A stretch of DNA of 64,000 nucleotides from Sphingobium cloacae (GTDB lineage Bacteria; Pseudomonadota; Alphaproteobacteria; Sphingomonadales; Sphingomonadaceae). The notes below the pieces were generated by a model that made no database searches, was not told where the DNA came from, and saw only the letters and a program-made list of their open reading frames with translations. Below, in pieces: positions 35,422-43,129 of this stretch (positions are counted from its first letter, which is position 1; each line of letters starts with the position of its first letter). The translations under genes and the position numbers were made by a program. Where the stretch lies: assembly GCF_002355855.1 (NCBI RefSeq), contig NZ_AP017655.1:682001-746000 (forward strand). Reading direction: 5' to 3'.

Positions 35422-37818
35422 ATGCCAGGTCCGCTGGATCATTTGACGGTAATCGAACTCGCCACGGAAATGCCAGTCGCCATTGCCGGCATGCTGCTCA
35501 GCGATCATGGCGCGGATGTCGTGAAGGTGGAGCCGCGTGGCGGCGCCTGTTTCGTGCATGAACTGAGCCGCAAAAGCTGGGACCGTTCCAAGCGCAGCGT
35601 GGAACTGGACGTGAACGATGCGGCGGACCTCGCTTCGCTGCGTGGCTTGTTGCAAGGCGCGGATATCTTCATCCACGCGCTGGAGGAGAGAGAAGCCGAA
35701 GCGCTGGGCCTCGATGCGGCGAGCCTTGGCCGGGATTTCCCCGAACTGGTCGTCTGCGTGCTGACGGCCTATGGGGCGGACACGCCCTTTGCCGATCGCC
35801 CGCGTGGGGAATCGCTGGCGGCGGCGCTGCTCGGCACGATGGTCGACCGGAGCAGTTCCTTCCGTCCCGGCCCCGTCTATCTGGGGCATCCGGCGCTGCA
35901 TTATGGCCAGGCTTTCCTCGGCGTGATCGGTGCGTTGGCGGCGGTCCGCGTGAGGCGGCACAACGGGACAGGGCAAAAGGTCGAAGCGTCGCTCTTGGAC
36001 GCCATGCTGGCCCAGTCGCCCATGAACAACTGGTGGCAGGAAGAGGGTATTTCCTACATCAAGGCCGGGGATTCCGGCGCGATGGACCGTTTCGGCAAAA
36101 CCCGGCTCGTGACCGGCATGTTCGAATGCGCCGATGGCCTGTTCCTGCAAATCCATACGGGCGGGCAGGGCGGCTTCAAGGGGGCCATGGACATATTGGG
36201 CTTTGGCGACCGGGTTCAGCGGGTGACCGCGCCGGAAATGTCGGTCCCGCTCTCCGACGATGAATATAACATTGCCCGCGTCGAGATTTTCGATGCGTTC
36301 AAGAGCAAGACCCGCGCCGAATGGATCGCGCTGTTCCAGGCGGCGGACGTGGCGGCGCTGCCTGTGCTGGAGCCGGCCGAAGTGCTGCTGGATGATCAGG
36401 TCGAGTTCGTGGGACAGCGCATCGCCATGCCGGATCCGGACTTCGGCACCATCTATCAGGCCGCACCAGCCGTTCGTTTCAGCAATGCCCCCTGCGCAAC
36501 ACCGCGCCCGGCCCCCGCGGTGGGCGCGGACAATGGAGCGCTCGGCGACCTGATCGCGCGTCGCCGGGCCGAACTGGTGAAGCAGGGCGAGCCGGTCGGA
36601 CGGCCCCTGGAAGGGGTCAGGGTTGTCGACTTTTCCTCTTTCTTCGCGGTGGGTTATGGGGGGAGGTTGCTATCCGATCTCGGTGCGGACGTCATCAAGG
36701 TCGAAACGCCCGATGGGGACCAGATGCGCCCGCTGCCCGACTGTTTCGACGCTGCGCAGCGCGGCAAGCGAGACATGGTGCTGAACCTCAAGACGCCCGA
36801 GGCGCTGGAAGCGGCGCTCAAGCTGGTGGCGCAGGCCGATGTTGTCACCCATAATCTGCGCCCCGGAAAGGCGGACAAGCTGGGCATCGGCTATGAAGCG
36901 CTCTCAAAGATCAATCCGCGCCTGATTTACTGCTATCTGCCCGGTTACGGGTCGAAGGGGCCGAAGTCGCTGCTGAAGAGCTTCGCGCCGCTGGTATCGG
37001 GCTGGACCGGCCTGCTCTACGAGGGCGGCGGCGAAGGCAATCCGCCGACCCGCGCCGTGTTCGGGAACGAGGATTATAACAACGGCTTCCTCGGCGCTGC
37101 GGGCATATTGATGGGGTTGGAGCATCGCTCCGTCACTGGCAAGGGCGACTATCTGGAAATCCCGCAGCTTCATTCGAGCTTGTGGACCACGTCCGAGCAT
37201 TTCCTCGATGCCGACAAGAAGGTCGTCTATGGTTTCCGGCTCGACAAGGAACAGGCCGGTTACAATGCGCTGGACCGGATTTACCAGACGAGCGACGGCT
37301 GGGTGTGCGTCTGCTGCCGTCAGGACGACCGCTTCGCCGCGCTGGCCAAGGCGGTTGGCCATCCCGAATGGCTGGGCGATCCCCGCTTCGCCACGCCACG
37401 CGGCCGTGCGGATCATGATGCGGTGCTGCTCGACGCGCTCAAGTCTTTCTTCGCAGGCAGGACGAGCGCAGATGCCTTCGCCTTGCTCGACGCGGCGCGC
37501 GCTTCTTGCGAGATCGTGCGGGAAACGAGCTGGGTGCGCGAGGCGTTGTGGCAGGACTGGGCCGTGAACAGCAACCGCGTGATCGAGAATCTCGATTCCA
37601 TGTACGGCCACGTCCGCCAATTCGGCAGCTTCATGCATTTCAGCGCGACGCCGGGCTTCGCCAAAGGCTCCGCGCCCCGTCTGGGCGAGCATACGCGGCA
37701 GATACTGGCCGAGATCGGCTATTCGGAAAGCGAGATCGACGCGCTGATCGACAGCGGCAAGGCGATGCAGGCGGCGGACGTCAAGGGCCGCATCCAGTCG
37801 CGCGTGTCCGCCGCCTGA
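35422..37818 (+). CDS. Tandem class III CoA-transferase (two CaiB/BaiF domains)
   Basis: The 798-residue protein has two CaiB/BaiF domains in one chain: about residues 3-370 ('HLTVIELATEMPVAIAGMLL', 'DHGADVVKVEPRGG') and 390-798 ('GVRVVDFSSFFAVGYGGRLL', 'SDLGADVIKVETPDGD'). The catalytic Asp of class III CoA-transferases can be seen in the second domain as Asp551 in 'GNEDYNNGFLG'. The matching place in the first reads 'HPALHYGQAF', without Asp. It should move CoA between carboxylic acids, activating the substrate without ATP. AGGAG precedes ATG 35422 by 6 bases. Substrate unknown. Confidence 0.9.
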   Translation: MPGPLDHLTVIELATEMPVAIAGMLLSDHGADVVKVEPRGGACFVHELSRKSWDRSKRSVELDVNDAADLASLRGLLQGADIFIHALEEREAEALGLDAASLGRDFPELVVCVLTAYGADTPFADRPRGESLAAALLGTMVDRSSSFRPGPVYLGHPALHYGQAFLGVIGALAAVRVRRHNGTGQKVEASLLDAMLAQSPMNNWWQEEGISYIKAGDSGAMDRFGKTRLVTGMFECADGLFLQIHTGGQGGFKGAMDILGFGDRVQRVTAPEMSVPLSDDEYNIARVEIFDAFKSKTRAEWIALFQAADVAALPVLEPAEVLLDDQVEFVGQRIAMPDPDFGTIYQAAPAVRFSNAPCATPRPAPAVGADNGALGDLIARRRAELVKQGEPVGRPLEGVRVVDFSSFFAVGYGGRLLSDLGADVIKVETPDGDQMRPLPDCFDAAQRGKRDMVLNLKTPEALEAALKLVAQADVVTHNLRPGKADKLGIGYEALSKINPRLIYCYLPGYGSKGPKSLLKSFAPLVSGWTGLLYEGGGEGNPPTRAVFGNEDYNNGFLGAAGILMGLEHRSVTGKGDYLEIPQLHSSLWTTSEHFLDADKKVVYGFRLDKEQAGYNALDRIYQTSDGWVCVCCRQDDRFAALAKAVGHPEWLGDPRFATPRGRADHDAVLLDALKSFFAGRTSADAFALLDAARASCEIVRETSWVREALWQDWAVNSNRVIENLDSMYGHVRQFGSFMHFSATPGFAKGSAPRLGEHTRQILAEIGYSESEIDALIDSGKAMQAADVKGRIQSRVSAA

Positions 37819-37855
37819 CCGGCCATGAACGCATTGAGATGAGAGGAGCCTTCGG

Positions 37856-38860
37856 GTGCAACTGAACCTTCGCTACGACATGAACCGCCCCGATTTCGGT
37901 GCACCCCATCCGGAGCTTTACCGGACCGCGATCGAACAGTCGAAATGGGCCGACAAGCTGGGCTTCACGCAGGTGTTCCTCGCCGAACATCATGGCGCGG
38001 AGGGAGGCTATTGTCCGTCCTCCATGGTGCAGGCGGCCTCGATCCTCGGCGCGACCGACCGGATCGTTACGCACCTGTCGGCGCTGGTCGTCACCATGCA
38101 CGACCCTCTGCGTCTGGCGGAGGATCTGGCGGTGCTCGACAATATCGCGCCGGGCCGGGTCTGGCTGACGGCGGGCATGGGTTATCGTCCGCACGAGTTC
38201 GAGATGTTCGGCCGCGACATCACCAAGCGGCTGGCGATCATGAACGAAGCGATGGCGACGCTCAAAAGCGCATGGACAGGCGAGCCGTTCGAGTTTCGGG
38301 GCCGCACCGTCCGCGTGACCCCCGCGCCCGCGACGCAGGGCGGGCCGAAAATCTATATGGGCGGATCGACCGACAAGTCGGCCATCCGCGCGGCCAAGGG
38401 CGGCTATCAATATTTCCCCGGCCATCCCGACCTGTTCACCCTCTACAAGGAAGAGCGGGAGAAGGCCGGTTTTCCGCCGCCGGAGGAGCTTCGCAAGCCC
38501 GCCGCCAGTTTCCTCTACGTGTCGGACGACCCGGATCGCGACTGGCCTCTGGTGGCGCCGCACGTCGCTCACGCGACCAACCTCTATGCCGAATGGGCGA
38601 AGGAGCGTGGCACGGGCCAGACCCGCTACAACGCCGCCGAAACGGTCGAAGCGTTGAAAGCCATGCCTAATATCAAGGTGGTGACGCCGGACGAATGCTT
38701 TGCCTATCTCAAGGGGCTGGGGCGTGGCACGGCCGTGACATTCCATGCGTTGCTCGGCGGGCTGGCCCCCGAACTGTCGTGGAAGAGCCTGAAGCTGTTC
38801 GAAGCGGAAGTCTTGCCGCGCCTGCGGGCCGAACCCGGCTTGCTGGAAGATGTGGTCTGA
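37856..38860 (+). CDS. LLM-class flavin- or F420-dependent oxidoreductase
   Basis: The 334-residue luciferase-like monooxygenase-fold protein begins MQLNLRYDMNRPDFGAPHPE. 'VFLAEHHGAEGGYCPS', 'LVVTMHDPLRLAEDLAVLDN' and 'GRVWLTAGMGYRPHEFEMFG' are family hallmarks. The start is GTG 37856 after GAGGAGCC. LLM proteins use either FMNH2 (the EHH motif is common there) or reduced F420. The F420 operon 15 kb away and the flavin reductase two genes upstream make both cofactors plausible. The sequence alone does not decide. Confidence 0.88.
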   Translation: MQLNLRYDMNRPDFGAPHPELYRTAIEQSKWADKLGFTQVFLAEHHGAEGGYCPSSMVQAASILGATDRIVTHLSALVVTMHDPLRLAEDLAVLDNIAPGRVWLTAGMGYRPHEFEMFGRDITKRLAIMNEAMATLKSAWTGEPFEFRGRTVRVTPAPATQGGPKIYMGGSTDKSAIRAAKGGYQYFPGHPDLFTLYKEEREKAGFPPPEELRKPAASFLYVSDDPDRDWPLVAPHVAHATNLYAEWAKERGTGQTRYNAAETVEALKAMPNIKVVTPDECFAYLKGLGRGTAVTFHALLGGLAPELSWKSLKLFEAEVLPRLRAEPGLLEDVV

Positions 38861-38873
38861 GCGGAGAAGCAGG

Positions 38874-39512
38874 ATGGAAGAACGCAATCGTCGCGTAGCG
38901 CTGGCTGCCATGCTGGCCGTCCCCTTCGGCATGGCGGCCGCGAGCGGAGCCTCCGCCGCCGCCCCGAAGCGCAAGGGAGAGGGGAGCATGGCCGACCGTC
39001 TCGACATGTTGGAGTCGCGCGGGCAGATCACGGAGCTTCTCTACGCCTATGCGCGGGCGAATGACCGGGCGGACGAGGCGCTGCTGCGATCCTGCTTCTG
39101 GCCGGAATCGACGCACAAACATGGGCGGTTCGAGGGCAAATCCTCCGATTTCGTGGGCTTCGCGTTCAAGATCGTGGCGACACTGAAATATGCCTGCCAC
39201 CATATCTCGAACGTATCGATCGAGGTGAAGGGCGATAAGGCCTTCTCGGAATGCTATTATTTCGCCCAGCACCGTCGCGATCGAAAAGACGGGACGGGCG
39301 AGGAGGATCAGTTCTTCCAGGGCCGCTATCTGGACGATCTGGAACGCCGTAATGGCGAGTGGAAGATCATCCGTCGCCGGGGACTTTCCGACTACACCTC
39401 GCCCGCTTTTCCTGCTGAAATGCCCTATGCGCAGTGGCCCGCCGGGCAGCATAGCGAGAAATATCCGAATGACGATTATTACAGCATGCGGAAGCAGTTT
39501 CTGGAGGGATAA
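38874..39512 (+). CDS. SnoaL-like/NTF2-fold protein with putative signal peptide
   Basis: The 212-residue protein has an NTF2-like/SnoaL domain of about 140 residues at its C-terminal part ('QITELLYAYARANDRADEAL', 'HHISNVSIEVKGDKAFSECY', 'RYLDDLERRNGEWKIIRRRG'). Family members are isomerases, dehydratases or hydrolases of cyclic compounds. Two starts are possible. ATG 38874 adds a signal-like N-terminus 'NRRVALAAMLAVPFGMAAAS'. ATG 38988 has an excellent GAGGGGAG ribosome-binding site and would give a 174-residue cytoplasmic protein. The latter could well be the main product. It is in an operon with the LLM and quinone-oxidoreductase genes. Confidence 0.75.
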   Translation: MEERNRRVALAAMLAVPFGMAAASGASAAAPKRKGEGSMADRLDMLESRGQITELLYAYARANDRADEALLRSCFWPESTHKHGRFEGKSSDFVGFAFKIVATLKYACHHISNVSIEVKGDKAFSECYYFAQHRRDRKDGTGEEDQFFQGRYLDDLERRNGEWKIIRRRGLSDYTSPAFPAEMPYAQWPAGQHSEKYPNDDYYSMRKQFLEG

Positions 39513-39514
39513 AG

Positions 39515-40498
39515 ATGCGGGCTTTGATGTGCGAACATTTTGGCCCGCCTGAGGAACTGGTCATGCGGGACGTGCCTTCGCCCCAACCGGGGAAAGGCGA
39601 AATCCGCATCCGCATCATGGCGGCGAGCGTCAATTTTCCTGACAGCCTCATCATCCGCAACCTCTATCAGGCCAAGCCACCACTGCCTTTCAGTCCCGGC
39701 AGCGAGGCGGCGGGGATCGTCGAGGCGGTGGGCGAAGGCGTCACCGGCTTCAAGATCGGCGACCGGGTGGCGGCGATGACCACCTGGGGCGCCTTTGCCG
39801 AGGAGGTGGTCGTCCCGGCCAGCCATTGCGTGCCGGTACCGGCCTCCATGCCGTTCGACATCGCATCCAGCTTCACGCTGGTCTATGGCACGGCGATCCA
39901 TGCCCTCAAGCAACGCGGCCGGTTGCAGCCGGGCGAAACGCTGCTGGTGCTGGGCGCGGGTGGCGGCGTCGGCCTTGCGGCGGTGGAAGTCGGCAAGAGG
40001 ATGGGCGCGCGCGTGATCGCGGCCGCCTCTTCGGAGGAGAAACTGACGCTCGCGAAGGCGCATGGCGCGGACGAATTCGTCAATTATGCGGACGTCGACC
40101 TCAAGGCGACGATCAAGGAGCTGACCGGCGGCAAGGGTGTCGACGTGATCTGCGATCCGGTGGGCGGCGCGCTGGCCGAACCTGCTTTCCGTTCGATCGG
40201 CTGGGATGGGCGCTATCTGGTGATCGGCTTTGCCGCGGGGGATATTCCCTCGATCCCGCTCAACCTGGCGCTGGTGAAGGGTGCGGCCATTGTCGGCGTG
40301 TTCTGGGGATCGTTCCTGGTGCGGGAGCCGGCATTGCACCTGGCCAACGTGGCCGAGCTTTATGAATGGTATGAGGAAGGTGCTTTAAGGCCTTCTATCA
40401 GCAAGCGCTTTTCCTTTGGGGAGAGTGCGGCAGCGATCCGCTGGATCATGGACCGCAAGGCGCTGGGCAAGGTGGTGGTGGAGATGGCGTCGGCCTGA
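39515..40498 (+). CDS. Zinc-independent NAD(P)H:quinone oxidoreductase-like MDR
   Basis: The 327-residue medium-chain reductase begins MRALMCEHFGPPEELVMRDV. GroES-like fold 'GSEAAGIVEAVGEGVTGFKI' and Rossmann 'VLGAGGGVGLAAVEVGKRMG' are present, with no zinc-ligand cysteines. QOR/CurA-like enzymes reduce quinones or the double bond of enones and enoyl-CoA. It is last in the plus-strand operon starting at 35422 and ends 4 bases before the convergent lactonase stop. ATG 39515 is preceded by GGAGGGAT. Confidence 0.9.
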   Translation: MRALMCEHFGPPEELVMRDVPSPQPGKGEIRIRIMAASVNFPDSLIIRNLYQAKPPLPFSPGSEAAGIVEAVGEGVTGFKIGDRVAAMTTWGAFAEEVVVPASHCVPVPASMPFDIASSFTLVYGTAIHALKQRGRLQPGETLLVLGAGGGVGLAAVEVGKRMGARVIAAASSEEKLTLAKAHGADEFVNYADVDLKATIKELTGGKGVDVICDPVGGALAEPAFRSIGWDGRYLVIGFAAGDIPSIPLNLALVKGAAIVGVFWGSFLVREPALHLANVAELYEWYEEGALRPSISKRFSFGESAAAIRWIMDRKALGKVVVEMASA

Positions 40499-40502
40499 TC
40501 CG

Positions 40503-41546
40503 TCAGGCGGGCGACCAATTGGCAAGCGGCAGGCCCGCGACCTCCGTCCGGGCCTTCACGATACTGCCATTGCCTCGCGAGACGACATAGAGGTCGCGCC
40601 GGTCCGCGCCGCCCCAGCAGAGATTGGTCGGCATCACGATGCGTTTGCCTTCCGGATCGTGGATGATGTCGATTTTCCGCCCGTCCGGCGTGAGTGCGAC
40701 GATGCGGTTGGCGAAGGGCAGCGTCACCCACAAATTGCCCACCATATCAAACGCGATGCCGTCGCAATAGCCGAGTGTAGCGCGTTCTTCCGCAGGCATA
40801 GCGCGGATGGCCTGCACCTTCTGATCCGGGAAGACCATGCCCAATTGCGGCCCATAATCCTCCGGATCGGTTAGCGACCCGTCAGCCTGCCGCCTCCAGC
40901 GCCGGATGCGCCCCTCCGCCGTGATGGAGGCATAGACATGGCGGTCATCCCGGTCGAGGCAAAGGCCATTCACGCCCCGCAGGTCACGGACGACGATGGA
41001 AGCCTTGCCGTCCGGCGCGACCCGATAGATGAAGCCGGCCGGGACCGTGGTGCCGATATTGGCAACCGGCCCCCAACTGCTATGCGTGCAGTAAATGGTG
41101 CCGTCCCGCGTCACGGCGGGATTATTGGAGGCGGCCAGCGCGCGGCCCTCCAGTTCGGAAACCAGCGTTTCGACCGTGCCGCTGCCCACATCGACACGCT
41201 GCAACGATCCGGGTCCGTTGTTGAGCAAACCCATATTGGCGACGATGACGCGGCCCTGTGGATCGACGGCCACCCCGGTGGGCATCAGCGGCTGGCCGAT
41301 CTGCCGCAGAGTGCCGTCCGTTTCCAGCACGCCGATCACGCCACCGGCGTTCGACAGGAACAGTCGTCCGTCCGGACTGGCGGCGATCCCTTCGGCATGA
41401 TCCAGACCGCCGATGACGAGAGAGAAGTCAGCGGGCGTGAGTGGGGGGAGGGCGTTACGGTTTCGCCCCATCGTCGCGCCGCCAGCGCATCCCGCCAGCG
41501 TCGCCGCCAATCCGCCCAACAGGATTTCGCGCCGTCCCGCTATCAT
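40503..41546 (-). CDS. SMP-30/gluconolactonase-type lipoprotein
   Basis: The 347-residue protein begins MIAGRREILLGGLAATLAGC, a lipoprotein signal with lipobox L-A-G-C and an Arg-Arg pair suggesting possible Tat export. The mature part is a six-bladed SMP-30 propeller ('HAEGIAASPDGRLFLSNAGG', 'NNPAVTRDGTIYCTHS', 'VNGLCLDRDDRHVYAS', 'YCDGIAFDMVGNLWVT') with metal-binding Glu/Asn/Asp positions. Relatives hydrolyse lactones. It is the last gene of the ten-gene minus-strand catabolic operon (53267-40503), where a lactone intermediate is conceivable. ATG 41546 lies 10 bases after the OB-fold gene. Confidence 0.85.
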   Translation of the reverse strand: MIAGRREILLGGLAATLAGCAGGATMGRNRNALPPLTPADFSLVIGGLDHAEGIAASPDGRLFLSNAGGVIGVLETDGTLRQIGQPLMPTGVAVDPQGRVIVANMGLLNNGPGSLQRVDVGSGTVETLVSELEGRALAASNNPAVTRDGTIYCTHSSWGPVANIGTTVPAGFIYRVAPDGKASIVVRDLRGVNGLCLDRDDRHVYASITAEGRIRRWRRQADGSLTDPEDYGPQLGMVFPDQKVQAIRAMPAEERATLGYCDGIAFDMVGNLWVTLPFANRIVALTPDGRKIDIIHDPEGKRIVMPTNLCWGGADRRDLYVVSRGNGSIVKARTEVAGLPLANWSPA

Positions 41547-41556
41547 GCCATTCTCC

Positions 41557-41973
41557 TCAACCGGCGGGAGCGAATCCCGCAATCTTGTGGTCGCCTGCCT
41601 GTACCGGGCTGAAACGCAGGCGCATCTCGCAGCGCGGCTCCACGCCATCGGCATCGACCAATATGCCCGGCACACGCACGCCAGGCGCGTCGTCCGGTTC
41701 GAAAAGGACCACGGTGAAGGGCACCTCTGCCTTATGATCGCCCGGAAGCAGGCTGCGCGTCACGGTGGTGAAGGTATAGGCGCGGCCTTCCGGCGACACC
41801 TTGCGCCATGCCAGAACGGCGTCGGGCCTTCCGGGCACCACCTCGGGCGGATACCAGATCCACTCGCCGGTTTCCGCGTTGGCGGTGATGCGAAGCTCGC
41901 CCGCTTCCAGCCCGTCATAATAGCCCTGCATCAGCGGCTCTTCGATGGTGGGGGAATAGATCGGAATGCCCAT
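41557..41973 (-). CDS. OB-fold (DUF35) protein without zinc-ribbon cysteines
   Basis: The 138-residue protein begins MGIPIYSPTIEEPLMQGYYD. The OB-fold part ('GRAYTFTTVTRSLLPGDHKA', 'PFTVVLFEPDDAPGVRVPGI') is normal. The N-terminal ribbon lacks all four cysteines, reading 'ELRITANAETGEWIWYPPEV' where the other copy (30140) has C-x2-C. It follows its thiolase-like partner after 4 bases. An in-frame ATG at 42021 would extend it into the partner gene and is rejected. It is probably the acyl-CoA-binding subunit of an Ltp2-like complex. Confidence 0.8.
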   Translation of the reverse strand: MGIPIYSPTIEEPLMQGYYDGLEAGELRITANAETGEWIWYPPEVVPGRPDAVLAWRKVSPEGRAYTFTTVTRSLLPGDHKAEVPFTVVLFEPDDAPGVRVPGILVDADGVEPRCEMRLRFSPVQAGDHKIAGFAPAG

Positions 41974-41977
41974 GATG

Positions 41978-43129
41978 TCAGTCCCGCGCCAAAATGGTGG
42001 TGGAATGGGAATTGCCGCCAAGTCCGGCCACGGCGCAGAGGCGCGCGTCGGCCACTTGCCGCTCGCCTTCCTGCCCGCGCAGCTGGCGGACGGCTTCGAT
42101 GATGAGGTTCATGCCCGGCACATAGCCGCCCGACATATGGCCGCCGCTGGTGTTCACCGGCATCCGCCCGCCCGGCCTGGCATGACCGGCGGCGTAAAAG
42201 CGGGACGCTTCTCCCTTCCCGCACAGGCCCAGCATTTCCGTCTGGACCAGCGCCGAGATGGTGAAACCGTCATAGACCTGAGCGAGGTCCAGATCCTTCG
42301 CGTCGCAGCCCGCCATTTCATAGGCGCGCCGGGCCGATGCTTCTCCGGGAAAGGCGAAGGTGCAGGGCGTCTGCGTGAAAAGAACGCCCTGCGGCCAGTT
42401 GGTGAAGCCAAGGCCCATGCCTCGCACCGACACCACCGGATGCGGCATGTCGCGTGCTTCCTCGGCCGCGCTCACCACATAGGCGCCCCCGCCATCGGTG
42501 GTGAGGCAGCAATCGGCCGCGCGCAGGGGTGTCGCGATCATTGGCGACCGGCGATAGGCGTCCAGGTCCATCGGCTCGCGCCGCTGCGCGCTGGGCGTCA
42601 GCGCCGCCCATGCGCGATAGGTCATCGGCACGGCGGCCTGCTCTTCCTCCGTCATGCCATATTCATGCGCATAGCGGTTGGCCATGCTCGCGAAATAGGT
42701 GGGCTGGCCGAAGAAGCCGACTGGCATCTCTATGCCCGCCTTTTGCGGCTCGCGCGCATGGACGCCATACACGCCCCCTGGCTTGGTCGAACGGATCGCA
42801 TAGGGGACCAGCACATGCCGGGCCAGCCCTGCCTCGATCGCCATCTGCGCCATTTGCAGTGCCTGCCCGGTGGTCGCCGTGCCTCCCGCGCTGTCGGCAA
42901 TGGCGCAGAAGCGTTTTTCCCCCGCGCTGATGGCATGGGCGACCTCGTCCGATCCATGACCCGCATATCTGTTGCAGATATAGCCGTCGATGTCCGAGGG
43001 TTTCAGGCCTGCGTCGGCAATGGCCGACAGGCTGGCGCGCGCCATCATCTTGAGCACGCCTTCCTCGCCCTTGCGGAGGAAGGGGGTTTCGCCGACCCCC
43101 GTTATCGCGACGCGATTGCCCTTCATCAT
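41978..43129 (-). CDS. Thiolase-like protein, Ltp2-like retro-aldolase candidate
   Basis: The 383-residue thiolase-fold protein of the SCP-x/Ltp branch begins [20 protein letters not shown]. The nucleophile region reads 'AIADSAGGTATTGQALQMAQ', with no cysteine. It keeps 'AQVYDGFTISALVQTEMLG' and 'GGHMSGGYVPGMNL', placing tyrosines where the Ltp2 aldolase has its two catalytic tyrosines. The DUF35 partner follows immediately. The start overlaps the FadB-like stop (TGATG). The likely role is retro-aldol release of a short acyl-CoA or ketone from a beta-hydroxyacyl-CoA. The alignment is by eye. Confidence 0.8.
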   Translation of the reverse strand: MMKGNRVAITGVGETPFLRKGEEGVLKMMARASLSAIADAGLKPSDIDGYICNRYAGHGSDEVAHAISAGEKRFCAIADSAGGTATTGQALQMAQMAIEAGLARHVLVPYAIRSTKPGGVYGVHAREPQKAGIEMPVGFFGQPTYFASMANRYAHEYGMTEEEQAAVPMTYRAWAALTPSAQRREPMDLDAYRRSPMIATPLRAADCCLTTDGGGAYVVSAAEEARDMPHPVVSVRGMGLGFTNWPQGVLFTQTPCTFAFPGEASARRAYEMAGCDAKDLDLAQVYDGFTISALVQTEMLGLCGKGEASRFYAAGHARPGGRMPVNTSGGHMSGGYVPGMNLIIEAVRQLRGQEGERQVADARLCAVAGLGGNSHSTTILARD

